Source: Pectobacterium araliae (GTDB lineage Bacteria; Pseudomonadota; Gammaproteobacteria; Enterobacterales; Enterobacteriaceae). From it: a stretch of 64,000 nucleotides of DNA. The notes under the pieces are model-generated. The model made no database searches, was not told the DNA's origin, and saw nothing but the letters and a program-made list of their open reading frames with translations. Where the stretch lies: the NCBI RefSeq assembly GCF_037076465.1, contig NZ_AP028908.1, positions 2,852,001 through 2,916,000 of the forward strand. The letters run 5' to 3'. This document shows, piece after piece, positions 8,364 to 16,475 of the stretch. The position numbers and the translations under genes were made by a program. How positions within the stretch are numbered: the first letter of the stretch is position 1; every line of letters begins with the position of its first letter.

Positions 8364-9766
8364 ACCCCCATTAGCGGGGTCAGCAGCGCGGCGACATTCT
8401 GACATTGTTCAAGTTCGGATAACGCCGCCGTTGCCTCTGCAACATTTATTGGGGCAATCCGTGACGATAGATTCTCAGTAAATTTCGCCATGATGCGGCT
8501 TTCCGCTAACGGATGTTCCGCGCCCCCCAGCGGAAACGCAATGCGCTCCCCCACCACAACGTGACCCCGCGTGACGACATCAACCTGCAACACCGGACGA
8601 CGTTCCTGCGCCATAAGCCGGTCAAGCTCGGGCGACACCTCAACCTGAACCTTATCGGCCAGCGCCTGAAGCACCGGGCTGGCTAAAGTATCATCTGCAC
8701 TCCAGCAATGGCGCGGAATTCGATAGGCAAGACAGGCCAGCGCAAACGGCAGGCTGAACTGTGCATCCGTTTCATTTTGCGGTCGCCTATCCATAAAATC
8801 AGCGGCCAGCCTCTGGCTACCTTTGACGAGAATCACATCGATGTCCTGCGGTGATAGCGTCAGCTCGTGCTGTATACGTTCGAAGGATTCCAGCGCGGTA
8901 TGTATCCAGCGACAGGTCGGATACGCTTTGAAACTGGCGTGCTGGATAGCCCACTGATCTCCCAATCCGGTCAGTAATAGCGACGCATCAAAACGGTCAG
9001 ATCCCATCATGCGCCAGAATCCCTGATCGCCGGACAGCACGTCCCTTGGGCCGATTATGCCTGCGTGGTGTAGCTCAACGCCACGAACACCCGCTTCCGC
9101 CGCAGGGGCGTTGTAATCCTTGAAGGAAACCAGCGGCCGCTGCTGCCAGTTGTATTTGTGCAAGCTGGGCAACGGCGTCAGCGAGGCCGCCAGCCCTATA
9201 GCGTTCTCTAACCCTTCGGCATCGCACCCCGTCAGTAATCCGTAGGCTACTGCCGCGCCCACAGATTCGTGCTGGCACACGCCATAGATCTGCTGAAAAC
9301 GCGCCGGACTCGGCTGCTGAGACTGAATGATCCGGCCATTAATTTCATACGCCGCAGCCAGCGCACAAATCAGCGTTTCGCCGTCGATCGGGCGCGTTCC
9401 TAATGCTGCCAGCGCGGCGGCAACCAGCGTGGCACCGGGGTGCCCCATGCCGCGTCCGGCAACTTCATAGCCGTCGTCGTAATCCAACGCATTGATCGCC
9501 GCCGCATTCAAAAACGCCGCGCCGATGGCAGCCAACGGCGCGCCGCCATCCACTATTGGGCTGTTACCCGCCGCATAGTGCAGGCGGGTGACGCGCGCGC
9601 AATCCCGCACCACCTGACTATGTGCGCCTGCAATGCCGCAGCCGAGGCTGTCGATAAAATGCAGCACGATTTTTCGTCTTAACGCCGCGGGAATGTCCTG
9701 AATCGTCAACCGATGAGCAAAGGTCGCCAGACGCAGCGTCAGAGGTAATACGGCAGAGTGAGTCAT
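8357..9766 (-). CDS. MmgE/PrpD family protein
   Basis: A 469-residue protein of the MmgE/PrpD family, whose characterised members include 2-methylcitrate dehydratase and cis-aconitate decarboxylase. Family-like stretches are visible, such as HFIDSLGCGIAG near residue 35, AAAINALDYDDGYEVAGRG near 80-100 and GHPGATLVAAALAALG after it. I place the start at MTHSAV (9766) because the longer reading adds a short hydrophobic stretch with no better ribosome site. That start itself lacks a strong Shine-Dalgarno. It lies opposite to and between the binding protein and permeases of an amino-acid importer. The substrate is probably a tricarboxylic or branched dicarboxylic acid, but this cannot be read from sequence. 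Confidence 0.8.
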   Translation of the reverse strand: MTHSAVLPLTLRLATFAHRLTIQDIPAALRRKIVLHFIDSLGCGIAGAHSQVVRDCARVTRLHYAAGNSPIVDGGAPLAAIGAAFLNAAAINALDYDDGYEVAGRGMGHPGATLVAAALAALGTRPIDGETLICALAAAYEINGRIIQSQQPSPARFQQIYGVCQHESVGAAVAYGLLTGCDAEGLENAIGLAASLTPLPSLHKYNWQQRPLVSFKDYNAPAAEAGVRGVELHHAGIIGPRDVLSGDQGFWRMMGSDRFDASLLLTGLGDQWAIQHASFKAYPTCRWIHTALESFERIQHELTLSPQDIDVILVKGSQRLAADFMDRRPQNETDAQFSLPFALACLAYRIPRHCWSADDTLASPVLQALADKVQVEVSPELDRLMAQERRPVLQVDVVTRGHVVVGERIAFPLGGAEHPLAESRIMAKFTENLSSRIAPINVAEATAALSELEQCQNVAALLTPLMGVS

Positions 9767-9917
9767 CGAAAAATCGTCATTTGTTATACATAAAAGGAAT
9801 ATTAGCACCACGTTTTATTATTTATTTATCATTTTTTCGACCTGCTAAGATGCATAGGTTCTAACAAAATAAGAAACATATATTCCTAATTACAAGGTTT
9901 CCAGGGGCGCTATTTCT

Positions 9918-10595
9918 ATGTCGTATCAGTGGGATTTTTCCGCCATCTGGCCCTATCACCAGCTATTGCTGGAAGGGCTATGGGGAACGATAAAGCTCGG
10001 TGCAACCAGCATCCTGATCGGTATGGTCGCTGGCATGGTGCTCGCTGCGATGAAAATGTCGCACCGACGGCTGTTGCGCCTACCCGCCGCAATGTTGATT
10101 GGTTTTTATCGTAATACGCCCGCGCTGGTACATTTTTTCTGGATTTACTATGCCCTGCCCGTCATTACGCCGTTAACGTTTTCGCCTTTCACCGCTGCCG
10201 TGATCGCGTTGTCCGCACAGTCCGGTGCCTTCTATGCCGAAGTTTACCGTGGCGCGATCTCCTCTATTCACACGGGGCAATGGGAAGGGGCCAAAGCGCT
10301 GGGCATGTCGAAATCAACGGCGCTGCGTCGGGTTATTCTCCCGCAGGCGCTGCGCCGGATGATCCCGCCTTTTATTGAGCGTTCGTTTGAACTCATCAAA
10401 TCCACGTCGCTGGCGTCATCACTGGCCTATAGCGAACTGCTTTATCAGGCGATGCAGATCAACAGCCAAACCTACCGACCGCTTGAGGTCTACAGTCTGG
10501 TGGCGGTGATGTATTTCACCCTGCTGCTGCTGATTAGCCTGTTCAGTCAACATATTGAGAAACGGCTGTCACTGGCAGACCGTCGGCTCGCGTAA
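9918..10595 (+). CDS. Amino-acid ABC transporter permease (HisM/GlnP type), first subunit
   Basis: A 225-residue polar amino-acid permease with about five hydrophobic segments. The conserved cytoplasmic loop EGAKALGMSKSTALRRVILPQALRRMIPP near residues 125-155 contacts the ATPase. NTPALVHFFWIYYALP near 70 is the family's N-terminal motif. A CAGGGGCG ribosome site precedes the ATG. It is 8 bases from the second permease gene and 0.15 kb from the divergent MmgE/PrpD gene. It acts with the second permease and the ATPase at 11293 as an inner-membrane importer, most likely with the binding protein at 7489. Confidence 0.87.
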   Translation: MSYQWDFSAIWPYHQLLLEGLWGTIKLGATSILIGMVAGMVLAAMKMSHRRLLRLPAAMLIGFYRNTPALVHFFWIYYALPVITPLTFSPFTAAVIALSAQSGAFYAEVYRGAISSIHTGQWEGAKALGMSKSTALRRVILPQALRRMIPPFIERSFELIKSTSLASSLAYSELLYQAMQINSQTYRPLEVYSLVAVMYFTLLLLISLFSQHIEKRLSLADRRLA

Positions 10596-10603
10596 GGAAC
10601 AGC

Positions 10604-11269
10604 ATGCATTATCAATGGGATTTCTCGCTGGTCTGGCACAACATTCCCGTGCTGCTGAAGGGCCTTGGCGTCACGCTCGAACTCTGGCTGCTGGCCGGCG
10701 TGCTGGGCACCGCGCTGGGGCTGGTTCTCGGTCTGTTTCGCGTATTTGGCAAGCGCTGGCTGTCATTGCCCGCCAGACTTTTTGTCGAAATATTCCGTAA
10801 TACGCCCGTTCTGATCCAACTGATCTGGTTCTATTACGCCTTTCCGGTTCTGGTTGGTTTGCAATTCAGTACGTTCGGCGCCGCCGCACTAGCCCTGACG
10901 CTGTATAGCGCGGCGTACTGTACGGAGATTTTCCGTGCTGGACTGCAATCCATCGACCACGGGCAATGGGAGGGCGCGAAAGCGCTGGGGATGCGTCACT
11001 CGGTCATTTTGCGGCGTGTGGTTCTGCCTCAGGTACTGCGCAACATGCTGCCTGCCTTAACCAACCGGATGATCGAGCTGGCTAAAGTCACCTCGCTGGC
11101 TTCCATACTGGCCGTCAACGAACTGATGTACCAAGGGCGACTGCTGAGCAGCACCTATTATCGTCCGCTGGAAATCCTGACGGTGGTGGCGCTGCTCTAT
11201 TTCGTTTTGATCTGGCCGGGGAGCTACCTTGCCGCACGACTTGAACGTCGTTTCCGTTCCACCCCCTAG
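10604..11269 (+). CDS. Amino-acid ABC transporter permease, second subunit
   Basis: A 221-residue permease paralogous to the preceding gene product; both even begin with a similar HYQWDFS/SYQWDFS stretch, suggesting tandem duplication. It has the NTPVLIQLIWFYYAFP motif and the ATPase-contact loop EGAKALGMRHSVILRRVVLPQ. The AAGGAAC ribosome site overlaps the end of the upstream gene region, and the ATPase follows 23 bases downstream. It forms a heterodimeric membrane channel with the first permease. Substrate is a polar or sulfur amino acid, not determined. Confidence 0.87.
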   Translation: MHYQWDFSLVWHNIPVLLKGLGVTLELWLLAGVLGTALGLVLGLFRVFGKRWLSLPARLFVEIFRNTPVLIQLIWFYYAFPVLVGLQFSTFGAAALALTLYSAAYCTEIFRAGLQSIDHGQWEGAKALGMRHSVILRRVVLPQVLRNMLPALTNRMIELAKVTSLASILAVNELMYQGRLLSSTYYRPLEILTVVALLYFVLIWPGSYLAARLERRFRSTP

Positions 11270-11292
11270 CCTGACAGCGACACAGGATTGCT

Positions 11293-12105
11293 ATGAGTGA
11301 AGATAACGTTCTGCGTGAAGATATAGACCTGAATGAGGATGTCGTTCTGCGCATTCGCGGACTCCAGAAGCGCTTCGGTGCCGTTGAGGTATTGAAAGGC
11401 ATCGATCTGGATGTACGACGCGGCGAAAAAATTGCCATCATCGGCGGCAGCGGCTCGGGGAAAAGTACGCTGCTGCGCTGCCTGAATTTCATGGAGATCC
11501 CCAGCGCTGGCACCATCGAACTGGATGGTGTGGTTCTGGGGAAAACGGATGCCAAAGGCCAGCGTGATTACCCGGAAAAGCAGCTTTGCGCCGTGCGGGA
11601 ACGCGTAGGGATGGTGTTTCAGCAGTTCAATCTGTTTCCCCACCTGACCGTGCTGGAGAATGTGCGTGAAGCACTGCTGTCGGTAAAGAAAATGCCACGG
11701 CATGAAGCGGATAACATCGCCAAGGCACAGTTGGAAAAGGTTGGATTGGGCAACAAGCAAGACGCTCGCCCCGCCAGCCTGTCCGGTGGGCAACAGCAGC
11801 GCGTGGCGATTGCCCGTGCGCTGGCGATGTCGCCAGAGATCATGCTGTTCGATGAACCCACATCATCACTGGATCCAGAACTGGTGGGCGAAGTGTTGCA
11901 CACCATTCGGGCGCTCGCGGAGGAAGGTCGCACGCTGCTGCTGGTCACCCACGAACTGGGATTTGCCTATCACTTCGCCGACCGCGTCATCTTTATCGAG
12001 AATGGCGTGATCCATGAAATGGGCAGCGCCGAACAGGTGCTCAAAAATCCACAGCAGCCGCGCACGCAAGCCTTCCTTGCGCGCTTTGCCGAGCGATCCT
12101 TTTAG
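11293..12105 (+). CDS. Amino-acid ABC transporter ATPase (GlnQ/HisP type)
   Basis: A 270-residue ATPase with an N-terminal extension of about 15 acidic residues before the domain. Walker A is GGSGSGKST near residue 53, the Q-loop is MVFQQFNLFPHLTVLENV, the signature is LSGGQQQR, Walker B is IMLFDEPTSSLD, and the H-loop is LVTHELGFAYHFAD. It energises the two permeases immediately upstream. The aminotransferase gene begins 28 bases after its stop, so uptake and transamination of the imported amino acid are probably co-expressed. Confidence 0.9.
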   Translation: MSEDNVLREDIDLNEDVVLRIRGLQKRFGAVEVLKGIDLDVRRGEKIAIIGGSGSGKSTLLRCLNFMEIPSAGTIELDGVVLGKTDAKGQRDYPEKQLCAVRERVGMVFQQFNLFPHLTVLENVREALLSVKKMPRHEADNIAKAQLEKVGLGNKQDARPASLSGGQQQRVAIARALAMSPEIMLFDEPTSSLDPELVGEVLHTIRALAEEGRTLLLVTHELGFAYHFADRVIFIENGVIHEMGSAEQVLKNPQQPRTQAFLARFAERSF

Positions 12106-12133
12106 CTCATCATTCACATTCAGGAACAGCACG

Positions 12134-13051
12134 ATGCAACCCACATTATCCAGCCAGAGCAGTCAGGCTTATTTGCAAGATCCACGTAACAACGACGTAC
12201 AGGTGTATGTAAATGGGGAGTTTGTTCATCGCGATAACGCGGTGGTGTCGATTTTTGATTCCGGCTACGTGTGCGGCGACGGCGTATGGGAAGGCCTGCG
12301 TTTGGTTAACGGCCGTCTGATCGCGCTGGAGGCGCATCTCGATCGCCTGTTTGAGGGTGCCGCCACGATCCAGTTAGATATCGGCCATAGCCGGGAGGCG
12401 CTGACCGATATTCTCTACAAGACATTGGCCGTCAACGGCATGACCGATGGCGCGCATATCCGCCTGATGATTACCCGTGGGAAAAAGCATACCCCGAATC
12501 AGGATCCCCGCTTCATCATCGGCGGCGCAACCCTCGTGTGCGTGGCGGAGTATAAGGTCGTCGATACAGCAGCGAAAAAGCGCGGACTGACGCTGTTTAC
12601 TTCCACCTACCGCACCAGCACGCCAGACGTCTTCGATCTGCGGCTGAATTCGCACAGCCGACTTAATCTTATTCAGGCACTGCTACAGGCGTTGCAGGCC
12701 GGTGCCGATGAGGCGCTGATGCTAGACCCGCACGGCTTTGTCGCCAGTTGTAACTCCACCAACTTTTTTATCGTCCGCCGCGGTGAACTGTGGACATCAT
12801 CAGGACGTTACTGCTTCAACGGCATTACCCGCCAGACCCTTATCACTCTCGCGCAGGCCAACGGGCTCAAGGTCAGGACTCAGGATTTTACGCTGGCAGA
12901 AGCCCTCACCGCCGATGAAGCTTTCGTCACCGGCACGCTGGCGGGCATCACCCCGGTAAAAGCGCTGGATGGTCGCCCGTTTAACGCCGAACACCGCCCG
13001 GTGACCGAACAACTCAGCCGCTGGTATGAGGCGTATTTGCATGCGCAGTGA
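12134..13051 (+). CDS. Class IV aminotransferase-like protein, PLP lysine not visible
   Basis: A 305-residue fold-type IV PLP protein resembling branched-chain and D-amino-acid aminotransferases. It has the SIFDSGYVCGDGVWEGLR start, the EALMLDPHGFVASCNSTNFF core and the GITRQTLI and TGTLAGITPV phosphate-binding loops. In relatives the PLP lysine lies just before an LN- or GN-containing helix (for example KSLN or KAGGN). Here that stretch reads NSHSRLNLIQ with no lysine. Either the family uses a shifted residue or this protein does not form the usual Schiff base. The start at 12134 follows an AGGAACAG site and lies downstream of the importer genes. D- versus L-amino-acid preference is unknown. 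Confidence 0.75.
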   Translation: MQPTLSSQSSQAYLQDPRNNDVQVYVNGEFVHRDNAVVSIFDSGYVCGDGVWEGLRLVNGRLIALEAHLDRLFEGAATIQLDIGHSREALTDILYKTLAVNGMTDGAHIRLMITRGKKHTPNQDPRFIIGGATLVCVAEYKVVDTAAKKRGLTLFTSTYRTSTPDVFDLRLNSHSRLNLIQALLQALQAGADEALMLDPHGFVASCNSTNFFIVRRGELWTSSGRYCFNGITRQTLITLAQANGLKVRTQDFTLAEALTADEAFVTGTLAGITPVKALDGRPFNAEHRPVTEQLSRWYEAYLHAQ

Positions 13052-13057
13052 TTGAGG

Positions 13058-13086
13058 TGCATCGTCGTGATAACAGCGACGATGCA
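13058..13086 (+). terminator. Strong hairpin after the aminotransferase gene
   Basis: Perfect 10-bp arms TGCATCGTCG and CGACGATGCA with a 9-base loop start 6 bases after the aminotransferase stop. The missing T tract makes it a weak candidate intrinsic terminator; it may instead protect the 3' end of the transporter mRNA. Confidence 0.45.
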
Positions 13087-13142
13087 AGGGATATCCCGAC
13101 AGTCTGTGCCGCGTTGGTAATGTATTGGTTCGGACAAATATT

Positions 13143-13562
13143 ATGACAACGCTACAAAGGTTGACTAAAAATCTAGACACAGAAGATCTTATGCCTACCT
13201 ATGAATTTTTATGTGACAGCTTTATAGGTAATACCGACTATTGGTCGTACATCGAAGCCAAAAAACCAGACGGCACTGAAAGACATCTCATGTTCCGCTT
13301 AACAGGTCGAAAATACAATACTGAAATCACAGACAAACGCTATGGCCTTGGCCTAGTCATCAACTTGCATACATGGCGCTTTCTTCATCATGCGAAACAC
13401 CTACATTGGTTTGCTCAAAAAGATACAAGCTCACTGGCAACTCTGATGGCAATCCCCTGCTCAAAAGCGGGATTTGTTAAAACTAGCGCATACCCACAAT
13501 ATCTAGCTCAAAACTTCATTCTATGCACATCATATAGTACTAAAGCCAATATAAGGCCTTGA
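13143..13562 (+). CDS. Unrecognised 139-residue protein of an AT-rich islet
   Basis: I do not recognise this protein. The ATG at 13143 is preferred over an upstream TTG in the same frame, though the ribosome site is weak. The product is mixed charged and aromatic (for example TDYWSYIEAKK, FRLTGRKYN and NLHTWRFLHHAKHLHWFAQK), with no signal peptide or obvious membrane helix. Base composition is clearly more AT-rich than the flanking transporter and transsulfuration genes, suggesting horizontal acquisition. About 100 bases later come two further unrecognised genes. It may be a cargo gene or a decayed phage or plasmid gene. Confidence 0.5.
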   Translation: MTTLQRLTKNLDTEDLMPTYEFLCDSFIGNTDYWSYIEAKKPDGTERHLMFRLTGRKYNTEITDKRYGLGLVINLHTWRFLHHAKHLHWFAQKDTSSLATLMAIPCSKAGFVKTSAYPQYLAQNFILCTSYSTKANIRP

Positions 13563-13601
13563 CAATTCAAAACGTGGCGTTTAATGGTAGCTGTGATAAA
13601 C

Positions 13602-13639
13602 TATCCACAGGATGTTTAACAGAATTTGTCTTGTGGATA
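13602..13639. promoter_or_regulatory. Inverted TATCCACA / TGTGGATA pair resembling DnaA boxes
   Basis: TATCCACA at 13602-13609 and TGTGGATA at 13632-13639 are inverted copies separated by 22 bases, just upstream of a small gene. Extended to nine bases, the second is a perfect match to the DnaA box complement (TGTGGATAA) and the first differs at one position. They may be DnaA sites of a former replicon or an operator for the small operon. Confidence 0.45.
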
Positions 13640-13664
13640 ACCGTTGGATATATGAGGGGGATTA

Positions 13665-13850
13665 ATGGCTAAATATGAACTTCGACCGCTGTCAGAAAAC
13701 CGCAAAGCTGACATTGTTCGTAGCGCATTGGCGCAACCCAGCACCTCTAGGCCACAGCAGACTGCTTCAGATCACACAGTATCAACATTAGCAAATGACC
13801 CAAGAACAATGATGGATCGTGCTTTCCGCGCTGCGACGACTAAAGCCTAA
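13665..13850 (+). CDS. Small 61-residue hydrophilic protein
   Basis: I do not recognise this protein. It is supported by a very strong GAGGGGG ribosome site spaced correctly from the ATG, an upstream inverted repeat, and an intrinsic terminator 17 bases after the stop. The product is basic and hydrophilic, starting MAKYELRPLSENRKAD and ending with an RAFRAATTKA stretch. The centre is rich in Ser, Thr and Gln and probably disordered. Size and basic ends would suit a DNA-binding or partner protein, but no domain is visible. It is encoded in the AT-rich islet between the aminotransferase and cystathionine beta-synthase genes. Confidence 0.55.
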   Translation: MAKYELRPLSENRKADIVRSALAQPSTSRPQQTASDHTVSTLANDPRTMMDRAFRAATTKA

Positions 13851-13866
13851 TTACAATTATTTAATT

Positions 13867-13890
13867 AAAGCGCCTTTTGGCGCTTTTTTA
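13867..13890 (+). terminator. Intrinsic terminator after the 61-residue gene
   Basis: AAAGCGCC, a TTTT loop and GGCGCTTT make a perfect 8-bp stem followed by a T tract. It is a textbook Rho-independent terminator. It lies immediately before the next gene, so the downstream membrane-protein gene would depend on readthrough or its own promoter. Confidence 0.85.
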
Positions 13891-13905
13891 TTGCGGAAAA
13901 ATCAA

Positions 13906-14571
13906 ATGGAAAAGCGCTGGGTTTTTACTCAACTAGTATCTGGGAAAGATGACACCTATGGTTTTTTGGCTTATTCGATATACAAACATGAAAAAAATGA
14001 ATATGCAGAAGAGCTTCGTAAGAGCGGTGAGCATGATGTAGATGAAATTAATGCCCAGTTGAAGATCTTTCACGAACAAACAGCAAAATCACAGGCGAGA
14101 ATCGACTCTTACAAGGAAAGAGCTGAAGCTATTGTACGAAATTTAACGGATCAAATAGATACGGATATTCGTCTAGAATACGACGCACAGTTAGCCAGTG
14201 CCAACTTGCAAGATGAAGAAATAAAGCGTCTTGAGAGTGAAATACAGACGATGAAGGCGTCTCGTGAGAATGAGTTAAGAAAGGCTGAAGAGAACGCTAT
14301 TCTAAATTTTCATCGCATGGTAGAACTTACCCAAGCTCGCAAACGGGGTCGTGTGTCACGTTCATTAGGATGGTACTGGAATGGATTTGCAAGCATATTT
14401 GCAACCATAACCTTTGCTGTTGTGGTCTATGGTATTTGCACTTGGGCCCTGCCGCAGAAATCCAGAGATGAAATCGTAGACGGTGCATTTAAGAACTTAA
14501 GAAGCATTTTGTTCCAGCAACCTAACGTTCAGTTGGATCATGCCGACATAGACGTAAAACAGCCCAAGTAA
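13906..14571 (+). CDS. Coiled-coil protein with C-terminal membrane anchor, unrecognised
   Basis: A 221-residue protein I do not recognise. The first 35 residues are globular (MEKRWVFTQLVSG), then a long charged helical stretch from about 40 to 145, rich in Glu, Lys, Arg and Gln, looks like a coiled coil. A single transmembrane helix (about residues 160-182, FASIFATITFAVVVYGICTW) is followed by a roughly 40-residue tail. The start at 13906 falls inside the 3' shoulder of a terminator, so the gene may be translated from readthrough transcripts. AT-rich composition and the lack of recognisable relatives mark it as acquired. The architecture resembles membrane-anchored sensors or effectors, but no function can be claimed. 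Confidence 0.6.
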   Translation: MEKRWVFTQLVSGKDDTYGFLAYSIYKHEKNEYAEELRKSGEHDVDEINAQLKIFHEQTAKSQARIDSYKERAEAIVRNLTDQIDTDIRLEYDAQLASANLQDEEIKRLESEIQTMKASRENELRKAEENAILNFHRMVELTQARKRGRVSRSLGWYWNGFASIFATITFAVVVYGICTWALPQKSRDEIVDGAFKNLRSILFQQPNVQLDHADIDVKQPK

Positions 14572-14670
14572 CACATGCAGTTATTTGCAACATCCGCTTT
14601 TGGCAGAAGCAGTCTGTCGGATTAGGAATAATTCAGAGAAACGAAGGTGCCAGCTCAGATCTAACACATC

Positions 14671-14816
14671 AGGAACGCGTCACTGACGGCTCGAAAAGCG
14701 GGTATAAGCACCGAAAGAACCGCGCTATCGGCATAATTCCCGCCAAAAGTCTGGGTTCTTAGGCCGCTGGCGACTAAACGCCCTACGTCGGGCATGGCAT
14801 CAGTGTTACAGAAAAA
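14671..14816 (-). repeat. Structured interspersed repeat, copy A (truncated)
   Basis: On the minus strand this 146-bp stretch aligns with copy B at 17712 almost without gaps at roughly 85 percent identity by eye. Shared blocks include ATGCC-TGCCCGAC, GGCGGGAATTATGCCG and TTTCGAGCCGTCAGTGACG. It stops within the second hairpin, so it is a truncated copy. It lies between the islet and the cystathionine beta-synthase gene, in inverted orientation to copy B. The first hairpin persists with one mismatch (TAGGGCG against CGGCCTA). Confidence 0.8.
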
Positions 14817-15062
14817 TGCCGCTGTTTATCACGCACGAAATCTTATCTCTTCCTTGAAATGCGTTTTGCTGTCACAACGCGATTTATTAAGCCTTTCGCT
14901 GGCAGTCTATACGCCCGCACCGCTACGCCTCCGCACATCCTTACGGCCAAACAGAATATTATATTACTTAAATGTATATTGTTTGGTGATTTACTTCGTT
15001 CATTTTCGATTCGCAGCAGATCTACTATGTGGCATCCACCATTTTCAACAGAGTGAAATGCG
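14817..15062 (+). promoter_or_regulatory. Leader and presumed promoter region of the transsulfuration operon
   Basis: No supported gene lies here. This stretch after repeat copy A must carry the start signals for the cystathionine beta-synthase gene unless transcription reads through from the islet. It becomes AT-rich from about 14950. Possible minus-ten-like AT motifs are present but none stands out. Confidence 0.35.
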
Positions 15063-16430
15063 ATGAAAAGTGCCGATACCGTTCTCGACCTGATCGGTCA
15101 TACGCCGCTGCTGGAGCTCACCCGGTTTGATACCGGCCCCTGCCGACTGTTCGTCAAACTGGAAAACCAGAATCCCGGCGGCTCGATTAAGGATCGTGTG
15201 GCGCTGTCCATGATCGAAAACGCCGAGCGTCAGGGCTGGCTAAAGCCGGGTGGCACCATCGTTGAAGCCACCGCTGGCAATACCGGACTCGGCCTGGCAC
15301 TGGTCGCCGCACTGAAGGGGTATCACCTGATTCTGGTGGTGCCGGACAAAATGAGCCGCGAGAAAATCTTTCATCTACGGGCACTCGGTGCCGAAGTGCG
15401 GCTTACGCGCTCTGACGTCGCCAAAGGTCACCCTGATTACTATCAGGACTATGCCCGTCGGCTGGCAGAGGAAACGCCCGATGCGTACTACATCGATCAG
15501 TTTAATAATCCGGCCAATCTGGAGGCGCACTACCGCACGACGGGTCCCGAACTGTGGCAGCAGATGGAAGAGCAGATTGACGCTATCGCCGTCGGCGTAG
15601 GTTCCGGTGGTACGCTGGGCGGGTTAACCCGCTACTTCGCCGACGTGTCGCCGCAAACTGCGTTTGTGTTGGCCGACCCCGCCGGTTCGATTCTGACGGA
15701 CTACCTACAGCGCGGCGAATATGGCGAGGCGGGAAGCTGGCTGGTAGAGGGGATTGGCGAGGATTTCGTGCCAGCACTAGCCGATTTCACTCAGGTTACC
15801 CACGCTTACGCGATTGATGACGCCGAGTCTTTCCACACCGCTCGGGAACTGCTGCGTAAGGAAGGCGTGCTGGCTGGCTCCTCCAGCGGCACGTTACTGG
15901 CCGCCGCCCTGCGCTACTGTCGGGCACAAACCGAGCCTAAGCGGGTCGTCACTTTCGTTTGCGACAGCGGCAACAAATACCTGTCCAAGATGTTTAACGA
16001 TTACTGGATGATTGAGAAAGGACTTATCACACGCCCGTCACACGGTGACCTGCGCGATCTCATCACCTATCGCCACGATGAAGGTGCCACGGTTTCGGTG
16101 TCACCCAACGACACGCTCAGCGTGGTACATGCCCGTATGCGGCTCTACGACATCTCCCAACTCCCCGTATTGGACAATGATCGCGTCGTCGGCGTGATCG
16201 ATGAGTGGGATCTGCTCAACAGTCTCAAAAACGATACCCAGCATTTTTCACTAACGGCACGCGAGGCGATGTCCGATCAGGTCGAAACGCTGCCAAAAGA
16301 GGCCTCGCCTGATGAACTGCTGACCATCTTTGATCGGGGATTTGTCGCGGTGATCCTTGATGGCGATCGCTTTCTCGGCCTGATTACGCGCACGGATGTT
16401 CTGAATCATTGGCGACAAACGCTCCGCTGA
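15063..16430 (+). CDS. Cystathionine beta-synthase with C-terminal CBS domain pair
   Basis: A 455-residue PLP enzyme of the cysteine synthase/cystathionine beta-synthase family. The PLP lysine lies in PGGSIKDR near residue 42, the substrate loop is EATAGNTGLGL, and the phosphate-binding GSGGTLGG loop is near residue 180. After about residue 325 come two CBS motifs (VSPNDTLSVVHARMRLYDISQLPVLD and the segment around EAMSDQVETLPKEASPDELL), which could bind adenosyl ligands. It condenses homocysteine with serine (or O-acetylserine) to cystathionine. The cystathionine gamma-lyase gene follows 45 bases downstream, completing reverse transsulfuration from methionine to cysteine. A plain cysteine synthase is unlikely given the CBS domains and context. 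Confidence 0.9.
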   Translation: MKSADTVLDLIGHTPLLELTRFDTGPCRLFVKLENQNPGGSIKDRVALSMIENAERQGWLKPGGTIVEATAGNTGLGLALVAALKGYHLILVVPDKMSREKIFHLRALGAEVRLTRSDVAKGHPDYYQDYARRLAEETPDAYYIDQFNNPANLEAHYRTTGPELWQQMEEQIDAIAVGVGSGGTLGGLTRYFADVSPQTAFVLADPAGSILTDYLQRGEYGEAGSWLVEGIGEDFVPALADFTQVTHAYAIDDAESFHTARELLRKEGVLAGSSSGTLLAAALRYCRAQTEPKRVVTFVCDSGNKYLSKMFNDYWMIEKGLITRPSHGDLRDLITYRHDEGATVSVSPNDTLSVVHARMRLYDISQLPVLDNDRVVGVIDEWDLLNSLKNDTQHFSLTAREAMSDQVETLPKEASPDELLTIFDRGFVAVILDGDRFLGLITRTDVLNHWRQTLR

Positions 16431-16475
16431 TACGTTGCTCACGCTTCTCTTTTCTTATCACTTAGGATGTGAACC

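Noticed and set aside
14794..15066. Open frames in the leader before cystathionine beta-synthase
   Set aside because: No ribosome site, no conserved-looking sequence, and one runs into repeat copy A. More likely non-coding leader.
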